A DNA stretch of 64,000 nt, taken from Burkholderiaceae bacterium. GTDB lineage: Bacteria > Pseudomonadota > Gammaproteobacteria > Burkholderiales > Burkholderiaceae_F. This document shows, one piece after another, positions 1 through 8,242 of this stretch. Position numbers and translations under genes: made by a program. A model generated the notes under the pieces. That model made no database searches and had not been told where the DNA came from. It saw only the letters and a list, made by a program, of their open reading frames with translations. How positions within the stretch are numbered: position 1 is the stretch's first letter; each line of letters starts with the position of its first letter. Where the stretch lies: NCBI GenBank assembly GCA_022843955.1, contig JALHMQ010000003.1, positions 310,001 through 374,000 of the forward strand, written 5' to 3'.

Positions 1-1
1 G

Positions 2-823
2 GGCTGGTTCTGGAACATCGGCGAGCTGCCCGATCTGCCCAATGGCGCGCACCTGGCGCCGGTGATGGCGCGGCACGAGTTCCAGGAGGCATTCAAGAAC
101 TACCGCGACCTGCTGTTCCTCGCGCGCAATCTGCGCCAGTGGGACGAGAACCTCGGTGTGCTGCGTGACATGCTCGCCAACCGCCGCCAGGCGTTCGAGC
201 AGCGCCTGCCGCTGGTGCGCGAGAAGGAACGTGCACTCGATCTGTCCGCGGCCGAGCAGCGCCACGATGCCCTGATGGTCGAACTGGACCGCGCCGAGCG
301 CGAGGTCGACGTCGCTGCCTTTGCCAGTCCGCGCGAGCGCGAACTGCAGCAACGTCTCGATCGGGTGCGCGACGTGCTCGAACGCAGCGGTAGTGACCCC
401 GACCTGGCCGCAGCGCGCGACCGGTATCGGCGTGTCGCGGGTTCATTGCTGTGGCAACAGAGCGAGCAGTTTCCGGTGCGGCTGTGGGGCGCGCGCAAGG
501 GGCTGATCACGTTGCAGAACAACCTGGCCCAGGCGCAGCTGCGCAATGTCGCTCTGGCCGCCGGGCAGCGCGACGAACCGGCGCGCCTGGATGCCTTTGC
601 TGCGCGCATTGAAGCGCTGGCCGCACGCGTGCAGGCGATGATCCCGCGCGTTGCCGAACTGACCCGCGCCCAGCAGTCCGAGGTGCAGGAGATGGCGGTT
701 GCCGAACTGCTGCGCCAGAAGGAGCGCCTGGCCACGTACGGCACGCAGGCGCGGTTTGCCGTGGCGCAGATCTACGACCGAGCCAACACTGCGAAGGAAG
801 CTGTCCGTGCGCCCGCGCAGTAG
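2..823 (+). CDS. C-terminal part of a large helical (TPR-type) protein, cut by window start
   Basis: The reading frame is open from the first bases of the window, so the true start lies upstream and only about 273 C-terminal residues are visible. The visible part is almost entirely charged, alanine- and leucine-rich helix with coiled-coil character and no obvious membrane segment. It overlaps the next gene by 17 nt, so it belongs to the same operon as the TPR lipoprotein and the ExbB/ExbD/AgmX genes that follow. In comparable clusters the first gene encodes a large TPR protein, and I infer the same here. No catalytic motif is visible. The function of this fragment cannot be read from sequence alone. 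Confidence 0.75.
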   Translation, partial: GWFWNIGELPDLPNGAHLAPVMARHEFQEAFKNYRDLLFLARNLRQWDENLGVLRDMLANRRQAFEQRLPLVREKERALDLSAAEQRHDALMVELDRAEREVDVAAFASPRERELQQRLDRVRDVLERSGSDPDLAAARDRYRRVAGSLLWQQSEQFPVRLWGARKGLITLQNNLAQAQLRNVALAAGQRDEPARLDAFAARIEALAARVQAMIPRVAELTRAQQSEVQEMAVAELLRQKERLATYGTQARFAVAQIYDRANTAKEAVRAPAQ

Positions 824-3614
824 CCTGCCGCTGCTGGCGACCGTTCTGCTCGCCGCCTGCGCGAGCGGGCCGTCGAAAGTCGCCGCGCCCGAGCCACCGA
901 CGCTCAAGAGCCTGGTCGGCCGCCAGATCGTGGTCAAGCCCGATGCGGGCGTGAGCGTCGATCAGGCAGCCGCCTCGCGCGCATACCGCGACTTCCTCGC
1001 TGCCGCCCCGCGCGATCCGCATCGACAGGAGGCGTTGCGTCGCCTCGGTGACCTCGAGATGGACCGCGTCGACGAGCGCCTCGCTGCTGGAGACGCCACC
1101 GGCAGCGCGGCGGATTATCGCGACGCGATTGCCCGCTACGAGGAGTTTCTCAAGACCTACCCGAACGACGGACGCAACGATCGCGTGCTCTACCAGCTCG
1201 CCCGCGCGCACGAGCAGGGCGGCGACCTGGAGCAGTCGCTCAAGACGCTCGATCGCCTGGTGAGCGACTTTCCTGACACGCGCTTCAAGGACGAGGCGCA
1301 GTTTCGCCGTGGTGAGCTGCAGTTCACGCTGCGCGACTACCTCAAGGCCGAGGTCGCGTACGCCACCACGATGCAAAGCGGCACGCACACGCCGTTTTAC
1401 GAGCGATCGCTGTTCATGCACGGCTGGTCGCTGTTCAAGCAGGGCCAGCTGGAAAACGCGCTGCTTTCGTTCTTCGGCGTGCTCGACCGCAAGCTCGGCG
1501 GGCGCAGCACCGAGAGCGATCTGGACAAGCTGCCGGGTCTGACGCGTGCTGATCGCGAACTGGTGGAGGACACGTTCCGCGTCACCAGCATCGCGCTGGC
1601 CAATCTGCAGGGTGCCGAGTCGATTCCGAAGTACATCGACTCGCCGGTGCGGCGCCAGTACGAGTTCCGCGTCTACCAGCAACTGGCCGAGCTCTACATC
1701 AAGCAGGAGCGCGTGAAGGACGCGGCCGATACCTTCGGCGGCTTTGCCCAGCGCCAGCCGCTGCACCCCGAGGCGCCGGTGATGCAGTCGCGCGTGATCG
1801 ACATCTACGCGGCGGGCGGCTTCGCCAACCTCGCGCTGGAGGCGAAGAAGCAGTACGTCGACAGCTACGGCATCGGCAGCGCGTTCCAGCGTGGCGACGC
1901 CGGCACCTGGGCCCGCACCGAGCCGCTGGTCAAGGCCAACCTCGAAGACCTGGCGCGCCACTATCACGCCACCGCGCAGAAGAGCAAGAAGACCGAGGAC
2001 TACCAGGAGGCGGTGCGCTGGTACCGCAGTTACCTGACGTCGTTCCCTGCCGATGCGCAGGCTGCGCAGAACAACTTCCTGCTCGCCGAGCTGCTGTACG
2101 AGGACGCGCGCTTCCCCGAGGCGGCGTTCGAGTACGAGAAGACTGCCTACCAGTACCCGCGCCACGACAAGGCGGCCGATGCGGGCTACGCCGCGCTGCT
2201 CGCCTATGGCCAGCAGGAAAAGCGCGCACCGGCGGGCGAGGTGAAGGTGATCCAGGCGAGCGCGGTCGACAGCGCCCTGCGCTTTGCCAAGGCATTCCCG
2301 CAGGACACCCGCGGCGGTCCGGTGCTGACCAACGCCGCCGAAAAGCTCTTCGCGCTGAACGACACTGCGCAGGCCGCCGCCATCGCGCAGCAGGTGATCG
2401 CGCTGCAGCCGCCGGCCGCCGCGGCGCAGCGCAAGGTGGCCTGGACCGTGATCGCCCATACGTCGTTCGACAAGGGAGCGTTCGTCGACGCCGAGCGCGC
2501 GTATGCCGAGGTCCTGGCGCTGACGCCGGAGAAGGAAACCAACCGCAACGCGTTCTCCGAACGCCAGGCCGCCGCCATCTACAAGCAGGGCGAACAGGCG
2601 ATGAAGCAGGGCCAACTGCTGGACGCGGTCGGCCACTTCAACCGCGTGGCGAGCGTGGCGCCGCTGTCTGAAGTGCGTGCCACCGCGCAGTACGACGCCG
2701 CGGCGGCGCTGATCACGCTGAAGGACTGGGACGGCGCCAGCCGCACGCTGGAGGACTTCCGCAGCCGCTTTCCGCGCCATCCGCTGCAGGCCGAGGTGCC
2801 GGGCAAGCTGGCGGTGGCGTACGTGGAGAAGGGCAGCTGGGCGCAGGCTGCCACCGAGTTCGAACGCATTGCCGGCAGCAGCAAGGACCCGCAATTGGCG
2901 CGCGCCGGCCTGTGGCAGGCGGCCGAGATGTACGAGAAGGCCGGCGCCCGCGCACCGGCCACGCGTGCCTACGAGCGCTACATCAAGCAGTACCCGCTGC
3001 CGGTCGAGCCCGCCCTGGAAGCCCGCTATCGGCTGGCGATGGTGGCGCGCGAAGATCGCAACGCCGCGCGCGAACTGGCGTTGCTGCGCGAGGTGCAGCA
3101 GGCGGACCTGTCGGCGGGGGCAGCGCGCAGCAACCGCACGCGCTACTTGGGCGGCATGGCCACCATCGCGCTGGCGCGGCCGCTGGTCGATGCCTATCGC
3201 AGCGTGGCGCTGGTGGAGCCGCTCAAGCGCCAGCTCAAGCTCAAGAAAGACCGAATGGAAGTCGCGCTCAAGGCGTATGCGTCGGCCGCCGACTACGGCG
3301 TGGCCGAGGTGTCCACCGCGGCGACGTTCCAGACCGCCGAGCTGTACCGCGACTTCGGCAAGGCGCTGATGACGTCGCAGCGGCCCAAGGGACTGAAGAA
3401 GGACGAACTCGAGCAGTACAACGTGCTGCTGGAAGAGCAGGCCTTCCCGTTCGAGGAGAAGGCGATCGAACTGCACGAGATCAACGCGCGCCGCACGGTG
3501 GGCGGCATCTACGACAACTGGGTGCGCGACAGCATTGCTGCACTCGGGCAGTTGCGACCGGCGCGCTACGGCAAGGTCGAACGGGCGGAGGGCGTGGTCG
3601 ATGCGATTCGCTGA
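807..3614 (+). CDS. Large TPR outer-membrane-type lipoprotein (935 aa)
   Basis: I chose the GTG at 807 because AAGGAAG lies about seven bases upstream and translation from it gives a clean lipoprotein signal ending in the lipobox LLAAC with the lipidated Cys at residue 18. Starts further upstream would read through the previous gene. The mature protein is a long series of helix-turn-helix units of TPR type, with BamD/YbgF-like spacing in the first third. Such repeats normally act as protein-protein scaffolds. A lipoprotein of this size beside ExbB/ExbD-type motor genes probably sits in the periplasm or outer membrane and couples the motor to a target. Family resemblance is clear for the TPRs; the specific partner is unknown. 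Confidence 0.85.
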   Translation: MRPRSSLPLLATVLLAACASGPSKVAAPEPPTLKSLVGRQIVVKPDAGVSVDQAAASRAYRDFLAAAPRDPHRQEALRRLGDLEMDRVDERLAAGDATGSAADYRDAIARYEEFLKTYPNDGRNDRVLYQLARAHEQGGDLEQSLKTLDRLVSDFPDTRFKDEAQFRRGELQFTLRDYLKAEVAYATTMQSGTHTPFYERSLFMHGWSLFKQGQLENALLSFFGVLDRKLGGRSTESDLDKLPGLTRADRELVEDTFRVTSIALANLQGAESIPKYIDSPVRRQYEFRVYQQLAELYIKQERVKDAADTFGGFAQRQPLHPEAPVMQSRVIDIYAAGGFANLALEAKKQYVDSYGIGSAFQRGDAGTWARTEPLVKANLEDLARHYHATAQKSKKTEDYQEAVRWYRSYLTSFPADAQAAQNNFLLAELLYEDARFPEAAFEYEKTAYQYPRHDKAADAGYAALLAYGQQEKRAPAGEVKVIQASAVDSALRFAKAFPQDTRGGPVLTNAAEKLFALNDTAQAAAIAQQVIALQPPAAAAQRKVAWTVIAHTSFDKGAFVDAERAYAEVLALTPEKETNRNAFSERQAAAIYKQGEQAMKQGQLLDAVGHFNRVASVAPLSEVRATAQYDAAAALITLKDWDGASRTLEDFRSRFPRHPLQAEVPGKLAVAYVEKGSWAQAATEFERIAGSSKDPQLARAGLWQAAEMYEKAGARAPATRAYERYIKQYPLPVEPALEARYRLAMVAREDRNAARELALLREVQQADLSAGAARSNRTRYLGGMATIALARPLVDAYRSVALVEPLKRQLKLKKDRMEVALKAYASAADYGVAEVSTAATFQTAELYRDFGKALMTSQRPKGLKKDELEQYNVLLEEQAFPFEEKAIELHEINARRTVGGIYDNWVRDSIAALGQLRPARYGKVERAEGVVDAIR

Positions 3615-4404
3615 CACAGCGCCGCGGCGCGTACGCCGGTGGATAACGTCGGCGACGGCGATGACGACGCTTGCTGGGTGTGCGCTGTTCGGCGACGCGC
3701 CGGATCCGTCCAAGCAGCCGGCTGCCGGGATGGGCAAGGCGTCGGTGACGGCGACCGCCAAGGCACCCGACGCACCGGCCAAGGCACCGGCGGTACAGGC
3801 GGCGCAGACCAAGCCCGCGCAAGCGGCAGGCGGATACGCCAAGCCGGCCGAGCGCGTGACCGAGCCGGTGGCGGCGCCGCCACCGAAGCCCGCGCTGCCG
3901 CCGATCGCGCCGGCGGTGCAGCGCGCCTACGACGCGGCACGCGAGGCACTCAAAGCCGGCCGTACGGCGGAGGCCGAGCGCGGCTTCGTCGCGCTGACCC
4001 AGTCCAATCCGGAACTGGCCGGGCCGTTCGCCAATCTGGCACTGGTGCTGCGGGGCGCGGGCAAGCACCAGGAAGCCGCTGCGCAACTGGAACGGGCGGT
4101 GAAACTGAGCCCGCAGCGCGCCGACCTTTACAACCAGCTGGGCGTCACCTATCGCTTTGCCGGCGATTTCGGCAAGGCACGCGCGGCTTACGAGCAGGCA
4201 ATCTCGCTCGATGCGAACTATGCGCCGGCGGTGCTCAACCTCGGCATATTGCATGACTTGTATCTGTGGGATGGCGAGCGCGCCGCCGAACTCTACGATC
4301 GTTACCTGCAACTGGCGGGCGACGATGCCAACGTCAAGCGCTGGGTGAGCGACCTGAAGAACCGCAGCCGCAAGGCGGCGTCCGCGCCGAAGGAGCAGGG
4401 ATGA
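3601..4404 (+). CDS. TPR lipoprotein (267 aa)
   Basis: The ATG at 3601 overlaps the preceding stop by 14 nt and starts a short signal sequence with the lipobox LAGC (Cys27). Residues about 35-100 are a low-complexity Ala/Pro/Lys linker. Residues about 105-245 hold three or four TPR units, including an ANLALVLRGAGK helix and a QLGVTYRFAGDFGKA helix. This layout (lipid anchor, flexible linker, TPR head) suits a periplasmic adaptor. It ends in an ATGA overlap with the next gene, indicating translational coupling in the TPR-ExbB-ExbD-AgmX operon. Its exact role is not known to me. Confidence 0.85.
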   Translation: MRFADTAPRRVRRWITSATAMTTLAGCALFGDAPDPSKQPAAGMGKASVTATAKAPDAPAKAPAVQAAQTKPAQAAGGYAKPAERVTEPVAAPPPKPALPPIAPAVQRAYDAAREALKAGRTAEAERGFVALTQSNPELAGPFANLALVLRGAGKHQEAAAQLERAVKLSPQRADLYNQLGVTYRFAGDFGKARAAYEQAISLDANYAPAVLNLGILHDLYLWDGERAAELYDRYLQLAGDDANVKRWVSDLKNRSRKAASAPKEQG

Positions 4405-4751
4405 ACACGCCAGTCCGAATTCGTCCGATGAGTGCGCGCCTGCGTGGCGTGGCCATCGCGGGCCTGCTTGCGCTGGCAACAGGCACCGCGCAGGCGCAGG
4501 ATCGAGCCGACATCGACCGCACCCAGATCATCGGCAATCGCGAGCTGCCCAAGGTGCTGTACATCGTGCCGTGGAAGAAGCCGCTCGCGGGCGACCTGTC
4601 GAACCGGCCGCTCGAGAGCGTGCTCGACGAGGTGATGGCGCCGGTCGATCGCGATGTCTTTCGCCGGCAGATGCGCTACGACAACGTGATCCAGTCGCGC
4701 ACCGCGTCGGCCGCGTCGGCGGCGGGCGTCGCGGCGAAGCCCGCCAAGTGA
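4401..4751 (+). CDS. Small secreted protein of the TPR/ExbB operon (116 aa)
   Basis: It starts at the ATG of an ATGA overlap with the upstream TPR lipoprotein. The N-terminus is a good Sec signal peptide, with a basic stretch, a hydrophobic core GLLALATGTAQAQ and a likely cut after AQA. The mature part is only about 80 residues and contains the segment VLYIVPWKKPLAGDL, with no cysteines and no enzyme motif that I recognise. Small proteins of this kind occur between the TPR and ExbB genes in related clusters. A periplasmic accessory role is inference from its position. Confidence 0.75.
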   Translation: MNTPVRIRPMSARLRGVAIAGLLALATGTAQAQDRADIDRTQIIGNRELPKVLYIVPWKKPLAGDLSNRPLESVLDEVMAPVDRDVFRRQMRYDNVIQSRTASAASAAGVAAKPAK

Positions 4752-4827
4752 CCAGTTCCATCATCCACCCCTTGCCTACCGGCCCGGTTCTTTCTTCTCT
4801 TCTTCAAGTGGTCTTCGGAGTTCATCC

Positions 4828-5490
4828 ATGAGTGCACTAGACACCATCATCAAGTTCTTCCAAGACAGCGGCATGTTCATCTACGTGAGCCTGGCGATCA
4901 TGTCGGTCGGCCTGGCGATCTCGATCGAGCGCTTCATCGTCCTGCGTCGCGCGCGCAACGAGAACCGCCAGCTGTGGGACAACATGCTGCCGCTGCTGCA
5001 GGCCGGCAAGCTCGACCGCCTGCAGTCGGCGGTGGCCAGTTCCGAGGTGGCGATCGGCAAGATCATCTCCTACGGCCTGGAGCGGCTGAAGACACCGCAT
5101 CGGCGCGAAGACGTGGACGCGGCGATGGAGGAGGGCATGATGGAGATCGTGCCGCGCCTGGAAAAGCGCACCCATTACATCGCCACCTTCGCCAACGTGG
5201 TCACGCTGGTCGGACTGCTGGGCACCATCATCGGCCTGATCAAGGCGTTCACCGCCGTGGCGGGCGTCGATGCCGGCGAGAAAGCGGAACTGCTGGCGGC
5301 CAGTATCTCGATCGCGATGAACAACACCGCCTTCGCGCTGATGGTGGCGATCCCGTTCCTGCTCATCCACGCGTTCCTGCAGGCGCGCGCGACCGAGATC
5401 ATCGACAGCCTGGAGGCGGCCAAGATCAGCTTCCTGAACCTGACGCAGCGCATGGGCAGCGCCGAGTCGGCGCGCCGCGCGGCGGAGTGA
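4828..5490 (+). CDS. exbB-like: MotA/TolQ/ExbB-family proton channel protein
   Basis: The 220-residue length and layout fit the ExbB/TolQ family. One membrane helix lies near residues 15-35, a long cytoplasmic segment follows, and two more helices lie near residues 110-135 and 150-180, the first including NVVTLVGLLGTIIGLIKAF, which is the family hallmark. ExbB/TolQ proteins form the pentameric stator that, with ExbD/TolR dimers, turns proton flow into force on a periplasmic partner. An RBS (GGAG) lies just upstream of the ATG. Two ExbD/TolR-like genes follow at once. The gene is neither the tol-pal nor the classical tonB operon version, because TolB, Pal and TonB-receptor genes are absent. 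Confidence 0.95.
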   Translation: MSALDTIIKFFQDSGMFIYVSLAIMSVGLAISIERFIVLRRARNENRQLWDNMLPLLQAGKLDRLQSAVASSEVAIGKIISYGLERLKTPHRREDVDAAMEEGMMEIVPRLEKRTHYIATFANVVTLVGLLGTIIGLIKAFTAVAGVDAGEKAELLAASISIAMNNTAFALMVAIPFLLIHAFLQARATEIIDSLEAAKISFLNLTQRMGSAESARRAAE

Positions 5491-5546
5491 TGGACGGTCA
5501 TCGGCTGCGCCAGGCGCGGCCTGTCCTGCACAGGGAGAGCTGAGAC

Positions 5547-6041
5547 ATGCGGATACGTCGATTGCGCAGGGAAGCCGCCGGGCTGGATGTCACGGCGTTC
5601 ATCAACCTGATCGTCGTGCTGGTGCCGTTCCTGCTTTCGACCACGGTGTTCACGCGGATCGCGGTGATGGAACTGTCGCTGCCGGCGCAGGCCAGCGGCG
5701 CGCTGGAGCAGTTGTCGGCAGAGAAGCTGCAACTCGAGGTGGTGGTGCGCGACGAGGCGATCGAGGTGGGCGACCGCATCGGCGGCCTGATCCAGAGCAT
5801 TCCGAAGACGCCCACGGGTCACGACATCAACGCGCTCGGCGAGACGATGAAAGTGATCAAGCTGCGCTTCCCGGAGAAGATGGACGCCACCGTGCTGCCG
5901 GAGCCCGGCATCGCGTACGACACGCTGGTCAAGGTGATGGACGCGGTGCGCGCCGGGCGCCAGGTGCAAGGCACGTCGGTGGTGCCGGTCGATCTGTTCC
6001 CGGACATCTCGATCGGCGACGCGCCGATCCGCAAGCGGTAG
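5547..6041 (+). CDS. exbD-like: ExbD/TolR-family biopolymer transport protein (first copy)
   Basis: The protein has 164 residues, with a short cytoplasmic N-terminus, one membrane helix (VTAFINLIVVLVPFLLSTTV) and a periplasmic domain. The helix contains an Asn (FINLI) where ExbD/TolR proteins normally carry the proton-carrying Asp (as in FIDVVLVLLIFF), an oddity compared with the second copy. AGGGAGAG upstream supports the ATG at 5547. It is expected to form mixed dimers with the second copy inside the ExbB pentamer. That only one of the two copies may carry the protonatable residue is a direct reading of the sequence; its consequence is inference. Confidence 0.9.
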   Translation: MRIRRLRREAAGLDVTAFINLIVVLVPFLLSTTVFTRIAVMELSLPAQASGALEQLSAEKLQLEVVVRDEAIEVGDRIGGLIQSIPKTPTGHDINALGETMKVIKLRFPEKMDATVLPEPGIAYDTLVKVMDAVRAGRQVQGTSVVPVDLFPDISIGDAPIRKR

Positions 6042-6051
6042 AAAGGCCAAG

Positions 6052-6546
6052 ATGAAGCAGACACCGCTGCAGAAGCGTGCCGCGCGCGGTAATCGCAACC
6101 GATCCGCGATCGACCTGAACCTGGTCGCGCTGATCGACATTTTCACGATCCTGATCTTCTTCCTGCTTAACAACAGCGGCGTGGAGACGCTGCCGACCAG
6201 CAAGAGCGTGAAGCTGCCCATGTCCACCGCGCAGAAGGCGCCCGTCGCCACCGTGGTGGTGCTGATCAATCAGAACGAGATCGTGGTCGAGGGTCGCCGC
6301 ATCGTCGCCGTGGCCGACGTGATCGATCAGGAGGCTGATCTGATCGCCGCGCTGAAGGAGGAGCTGGACATTCAGGCCGGTCGCCAGACGATCCGCGCCG
6401 AGACTGCCGCCAAGAACAAGGCGATCACGATCATGGGCGACCGCGAGATCCCGTATCGCCTGCTGCGCAAGGTGATGGTCACCTGTGCGCGCGCCAATTT
6501 CACCGACATCTCGTTCGCGGTGCAGATGAAAGCGGATGAGTCATGA
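6052..6546 (+). CDS. exbD-like: ExbD/TolR-family biopolymer transport protein (second copy)
   Basis: This 164-residue protein has the canonical ExbD/TolR form: a basic N-terminus, a single helix LVALIDIFTILIFFLL carrying the conserved Asp in the LIDIF motif, then a periplasmic domain of about 120 residues. The Asp is the residue that family members use for proton passage. It lies 10 nt after the first copy and overlaps the AgmX-like gene by 4 nt (ATGA), so all three are co-translated. Paired ExbD genes after one ExbB gene are typical of AgmX/PglI-type clusters rather than of tolQRA. Confidence 0.93.
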   Translation: MKQTPLQKRAARGNRNRSAIDLNLVALIDIFTILIFFLLNNSGVETLPTSKSVKLPMSTAQKAPVATVVVLINQNEIVVEGRRIVAVADVIDQEADLIAALKEELDIQAGRQTIRAETAAKNKAITIMGDREIPYRLLRKVMVTCARANFTDISFAVQMKADES

Positions 6547-7610
6547 GTGCCGTCGCCGCTCGCCACTTTCCGCCCGCGGTACTGGCCTGGTCCGGCTCGT
6601 CCGAAGACGACTCTCGCTTCCGCCGGATCCTGCGCAACATCCTGATCCTGTGTCTTGGTTTCATGCTGGTGATGCCATGGCTGCCGGTCAAGCAACTCGA
6701 CCGGCAGAACCCGCAACTGCTGCCGCCGCGCATGACCAAGCTGCTGCTCGACCGCGAGCCGCTGCCGCCGCCGCCGGTGCCCAAGGGCGAGCAGCAGAAG
6801 CCCAGGGACGAGGCCAAGAGCGATACGCCGGCCCCCACCAAAGCCGAACCGAAGGCCCCGGTGGTCGAGGCGCGCCGCCCCGAACCCAACAAGGCGCCGG
6901 GCGAGCGACTGGAGAACGCGCGCCGCCGCGCCTCCGGCGTGGGCCTGCTGGCGATGAAGGATGAACTGGCCGCACTGCACGCCGCACCGGCGGCGGTGCA
7001 GATGAACAAGGACATCAAGCCCGGGCCAGGCGTCGGTGCAGGCACGGGTCCGGGCGTCGGCGCTGGTGAAGGACCCGGTGTGCCGACGCGTTCGCTCATC
7101 ACGTCGAACGCGACCGGTGGCAGCGGCGGCATCAACACCGCCGGCTACAGCCGGGATACCGGCGGCGGCGGACTGGCGGGCCGATCGACGACCCTGGTCG
7201 AAGGCGTGGCCGGCGGCCGGGGCGGCGGCGGTCTTGGCGGTACCGCCGGCGGCAGCGGCACCGGCACCGGCACGGGGGCAGGCAAGGGCGGCACGCTCCA
7301 GCGCGGCGCCAGCGGCAAAGCCTCGCGCTCGATCGAGGAGATCAAGCTTGTGTTCGAGCGCAACAAGGGCGCGATCTACGCCATCTACAACCGCGCGCTG
7401 CGCGAGGAGCCATCGCTGCAGGGCAAGGTCGTGCTGGAGCTGAAGATTGCGCCGGCGGGACAGGTGGTGGACCTGCGCATCCTTTCCAGCGAACTGAAGT
7501 CACCCGATCTCGAGCGCAAGCTCCTGGCCCGCATCCGTCAGTTCGACTTCGGCGCGAAGGACGTGGATGCGATGACGGTGACCTGGCCGGTGGACTTCCT
7601 GCCGTCATAA
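6543..7610 (+). CDS. AgmX/PglI C-terminal domain protein (TonB-like energy transducer)
   Basis: The 355-residue protein has an N-terminal membrane helix (about residues 37-57, ILILCLGFMLVMPWLPV) and a Pro/Lys/Glu-rich periplasmic stretch (about 70-125). A Gly/Thr-rich low-complexity region (about 160-255) follows. The C-terminal domain (about 265-355, starting SIEEIKLVFERNKGAIYAIY) matches the AgmX/PglI type, which resembles the TonB C-terminal fold. This layout is that of a periplasm-spanning energy transducer driven by ExbB/ExbD. AgmX and PglI were named in Myxococcus gliding motility, but the domain is common in proteobacteria without gliding, so a motility role is not implied. A strong terminator follows. 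Confidence 0.9.
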   Translation: MSAVAARHFPPAVLAWSGSSEDDSRFRRILRNILILCLGFMLVMPWLPVKQLDRQNPQLLPPRMTKLLLDREPLPPPPVPKGEQQKPRDEAKSDTPAPTKAEPKAPVVEARRPEPNKAPGERLENARRRASGVGLLAMKDELAALHAAPAAVQMNKDIKPGPGVGAGTGPGVGAGEGPGVPTRSLITSNATGGSGGINTAGYSRDTGGGGLAGRSTTLVEGVAGGRGGGGLGGTAGGSGTGTGTGAGKGGTLQRGASGKASRSIEEIKLVFERNKGAIYAIYNRALREEPSLQGKVVLELKIAPAGQVVDLRILSSELKSPDLERKLLARIRQFDFGAKDVDAMTVTWPVDFLPS

Positions 7611-7627
7611 AGGCGACTGCCACGAAT

Positions 7628-7655
7628 AAAGGGCCCGCGATGCGGGCCCTTTTTG
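7628..7655 (+). terminator. Rho-independent terminator of the TPR/ExbB/AgmX operon
   Basis: A perfect stem AAGGGCCCGC / GCGGGCCCTT with a three- to four-base loop is followed by a T run, 18 bases after the AgmX-like stop codon. It is strong and nearly symmetric, so it may also stop transcription of the convergent minus-strand gene. Confidence 0.9.
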
Positions 7656-7726
7656 CATTCGTGCGCTCGAGCATTCGTGCATTCGTGCATTCGTGCATTC
7701 GTGCATTCGTGCATTCGTGCGCTCGG
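7655..7726. repeat. Octamer tandem repeat, unit GCATTCGT
   Basis: Nine consecutive 8-bp units are visible. Seven are exact GCATTCGT (one, then six in a row after a variant) and two are the variant GCGCTCGA/G. The array begins directly after the terminator T run and lies between convergent genes, so a change in copy number would not alter a reading frame. It is a simple microsatellite and not a CRISPR, as it has no spacers. Confidence 0.9.
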
Positions 7727-7809
7727 CGCGCGGCCAGCGGTCTGGATCGCTCGCGTGATTCACGGGCAACCGTCAACCGTCTCGTGACTGCGTGGCCGAT
7801 GTTGCTCGC

Positions 7810-8187
7810 TTAGCGATGCTGGGCCGAATCCCTCGCATCACCAATAGCGCGCGCAGCGCGGGGCCGGTCGGCATCGGGCAGTTCGTACGCATCGGCCACG
7901 AACGCCGGACCCTTGGCGATCGACACGATCACGCACGCCAACGCCACCGTGAAGACGGCGGTCCAGTGCAGCACCAGCACGCTGACGAGCATGATCTGCA
8001 GCGTGGTGCCGAGCCTTGTGTCGGTCGCATCGGCGCCCGTGCCGCCGAGCAGCACCGACACGGCGACCATCGCCACGACCGGCAGCGCGGTGCCCACCAG
8101 GGCGATCCACGGCAGGCGCCGCAACACCGCCCACTCCAGCCCGGCGGGGGCGCGCTGGAAGCCGGGAAGTCGTTTCAGCCACGTCAT
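7810..8187 (-). CDS. Small two-helix membrane protein (125 aa)
   Basis: The protein has two clear membrane helices, near residues 27-48 (PWIALVGTALPVVAMVAVSVLL) and 64-90 (LQIMLVSVLVLHWTAVFTVALACVIV), and a charged, proline-containing tail. It has no enzyme motif. It follows the hydrolase-OsmC gene by 55 nt on the same strand and may be co-transcribed. It resembles small uncharacterised integral membrane proteins of proteobacteria; no function can be assigned. The converging AgmX operon terminator and the octamer repeat lie just beyond its 3' end. Confidence 0.65.
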   Translation of the reverse strand: MTWLKRLPGFQRAPAGLEWAVLRRLPWIALVGTALPVVAMVAVSVLLGGTGADATDTRLGTTLQIMLVSVLVLHWTAVFTVALACVIVSIAKGPAFVADAYELPDADRPRAARAIGDARDSAQHR

Positions 8188-8242
8188 GGTCGATATCTCG
8201 CTGTGCCGTCCTGCGACACAGACCGGTGCGCGGCCCGGTGGT

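Noticed and set aside
507-3842. Antisense frame of 1,111 codons opposite the TPR lipoprotein
   Set aside because: Long antisense frames are expected in DNA of this GC content; the plus strand has the lipobox, RBS and TPR evidence.
2-7610. Reading the ExbB/ExbD cluster as tolQRA or tonB-exbBD
   Set aside because: There is no TolA, TolB, Pal or TonB-receptor gene, and the transducer has an AgmX-type C-terminal domain.
7655-7726. Possible CRISPR array
   Set aside because: The 8-bp units are contiguous with no spacers and no cas genes are in the window.
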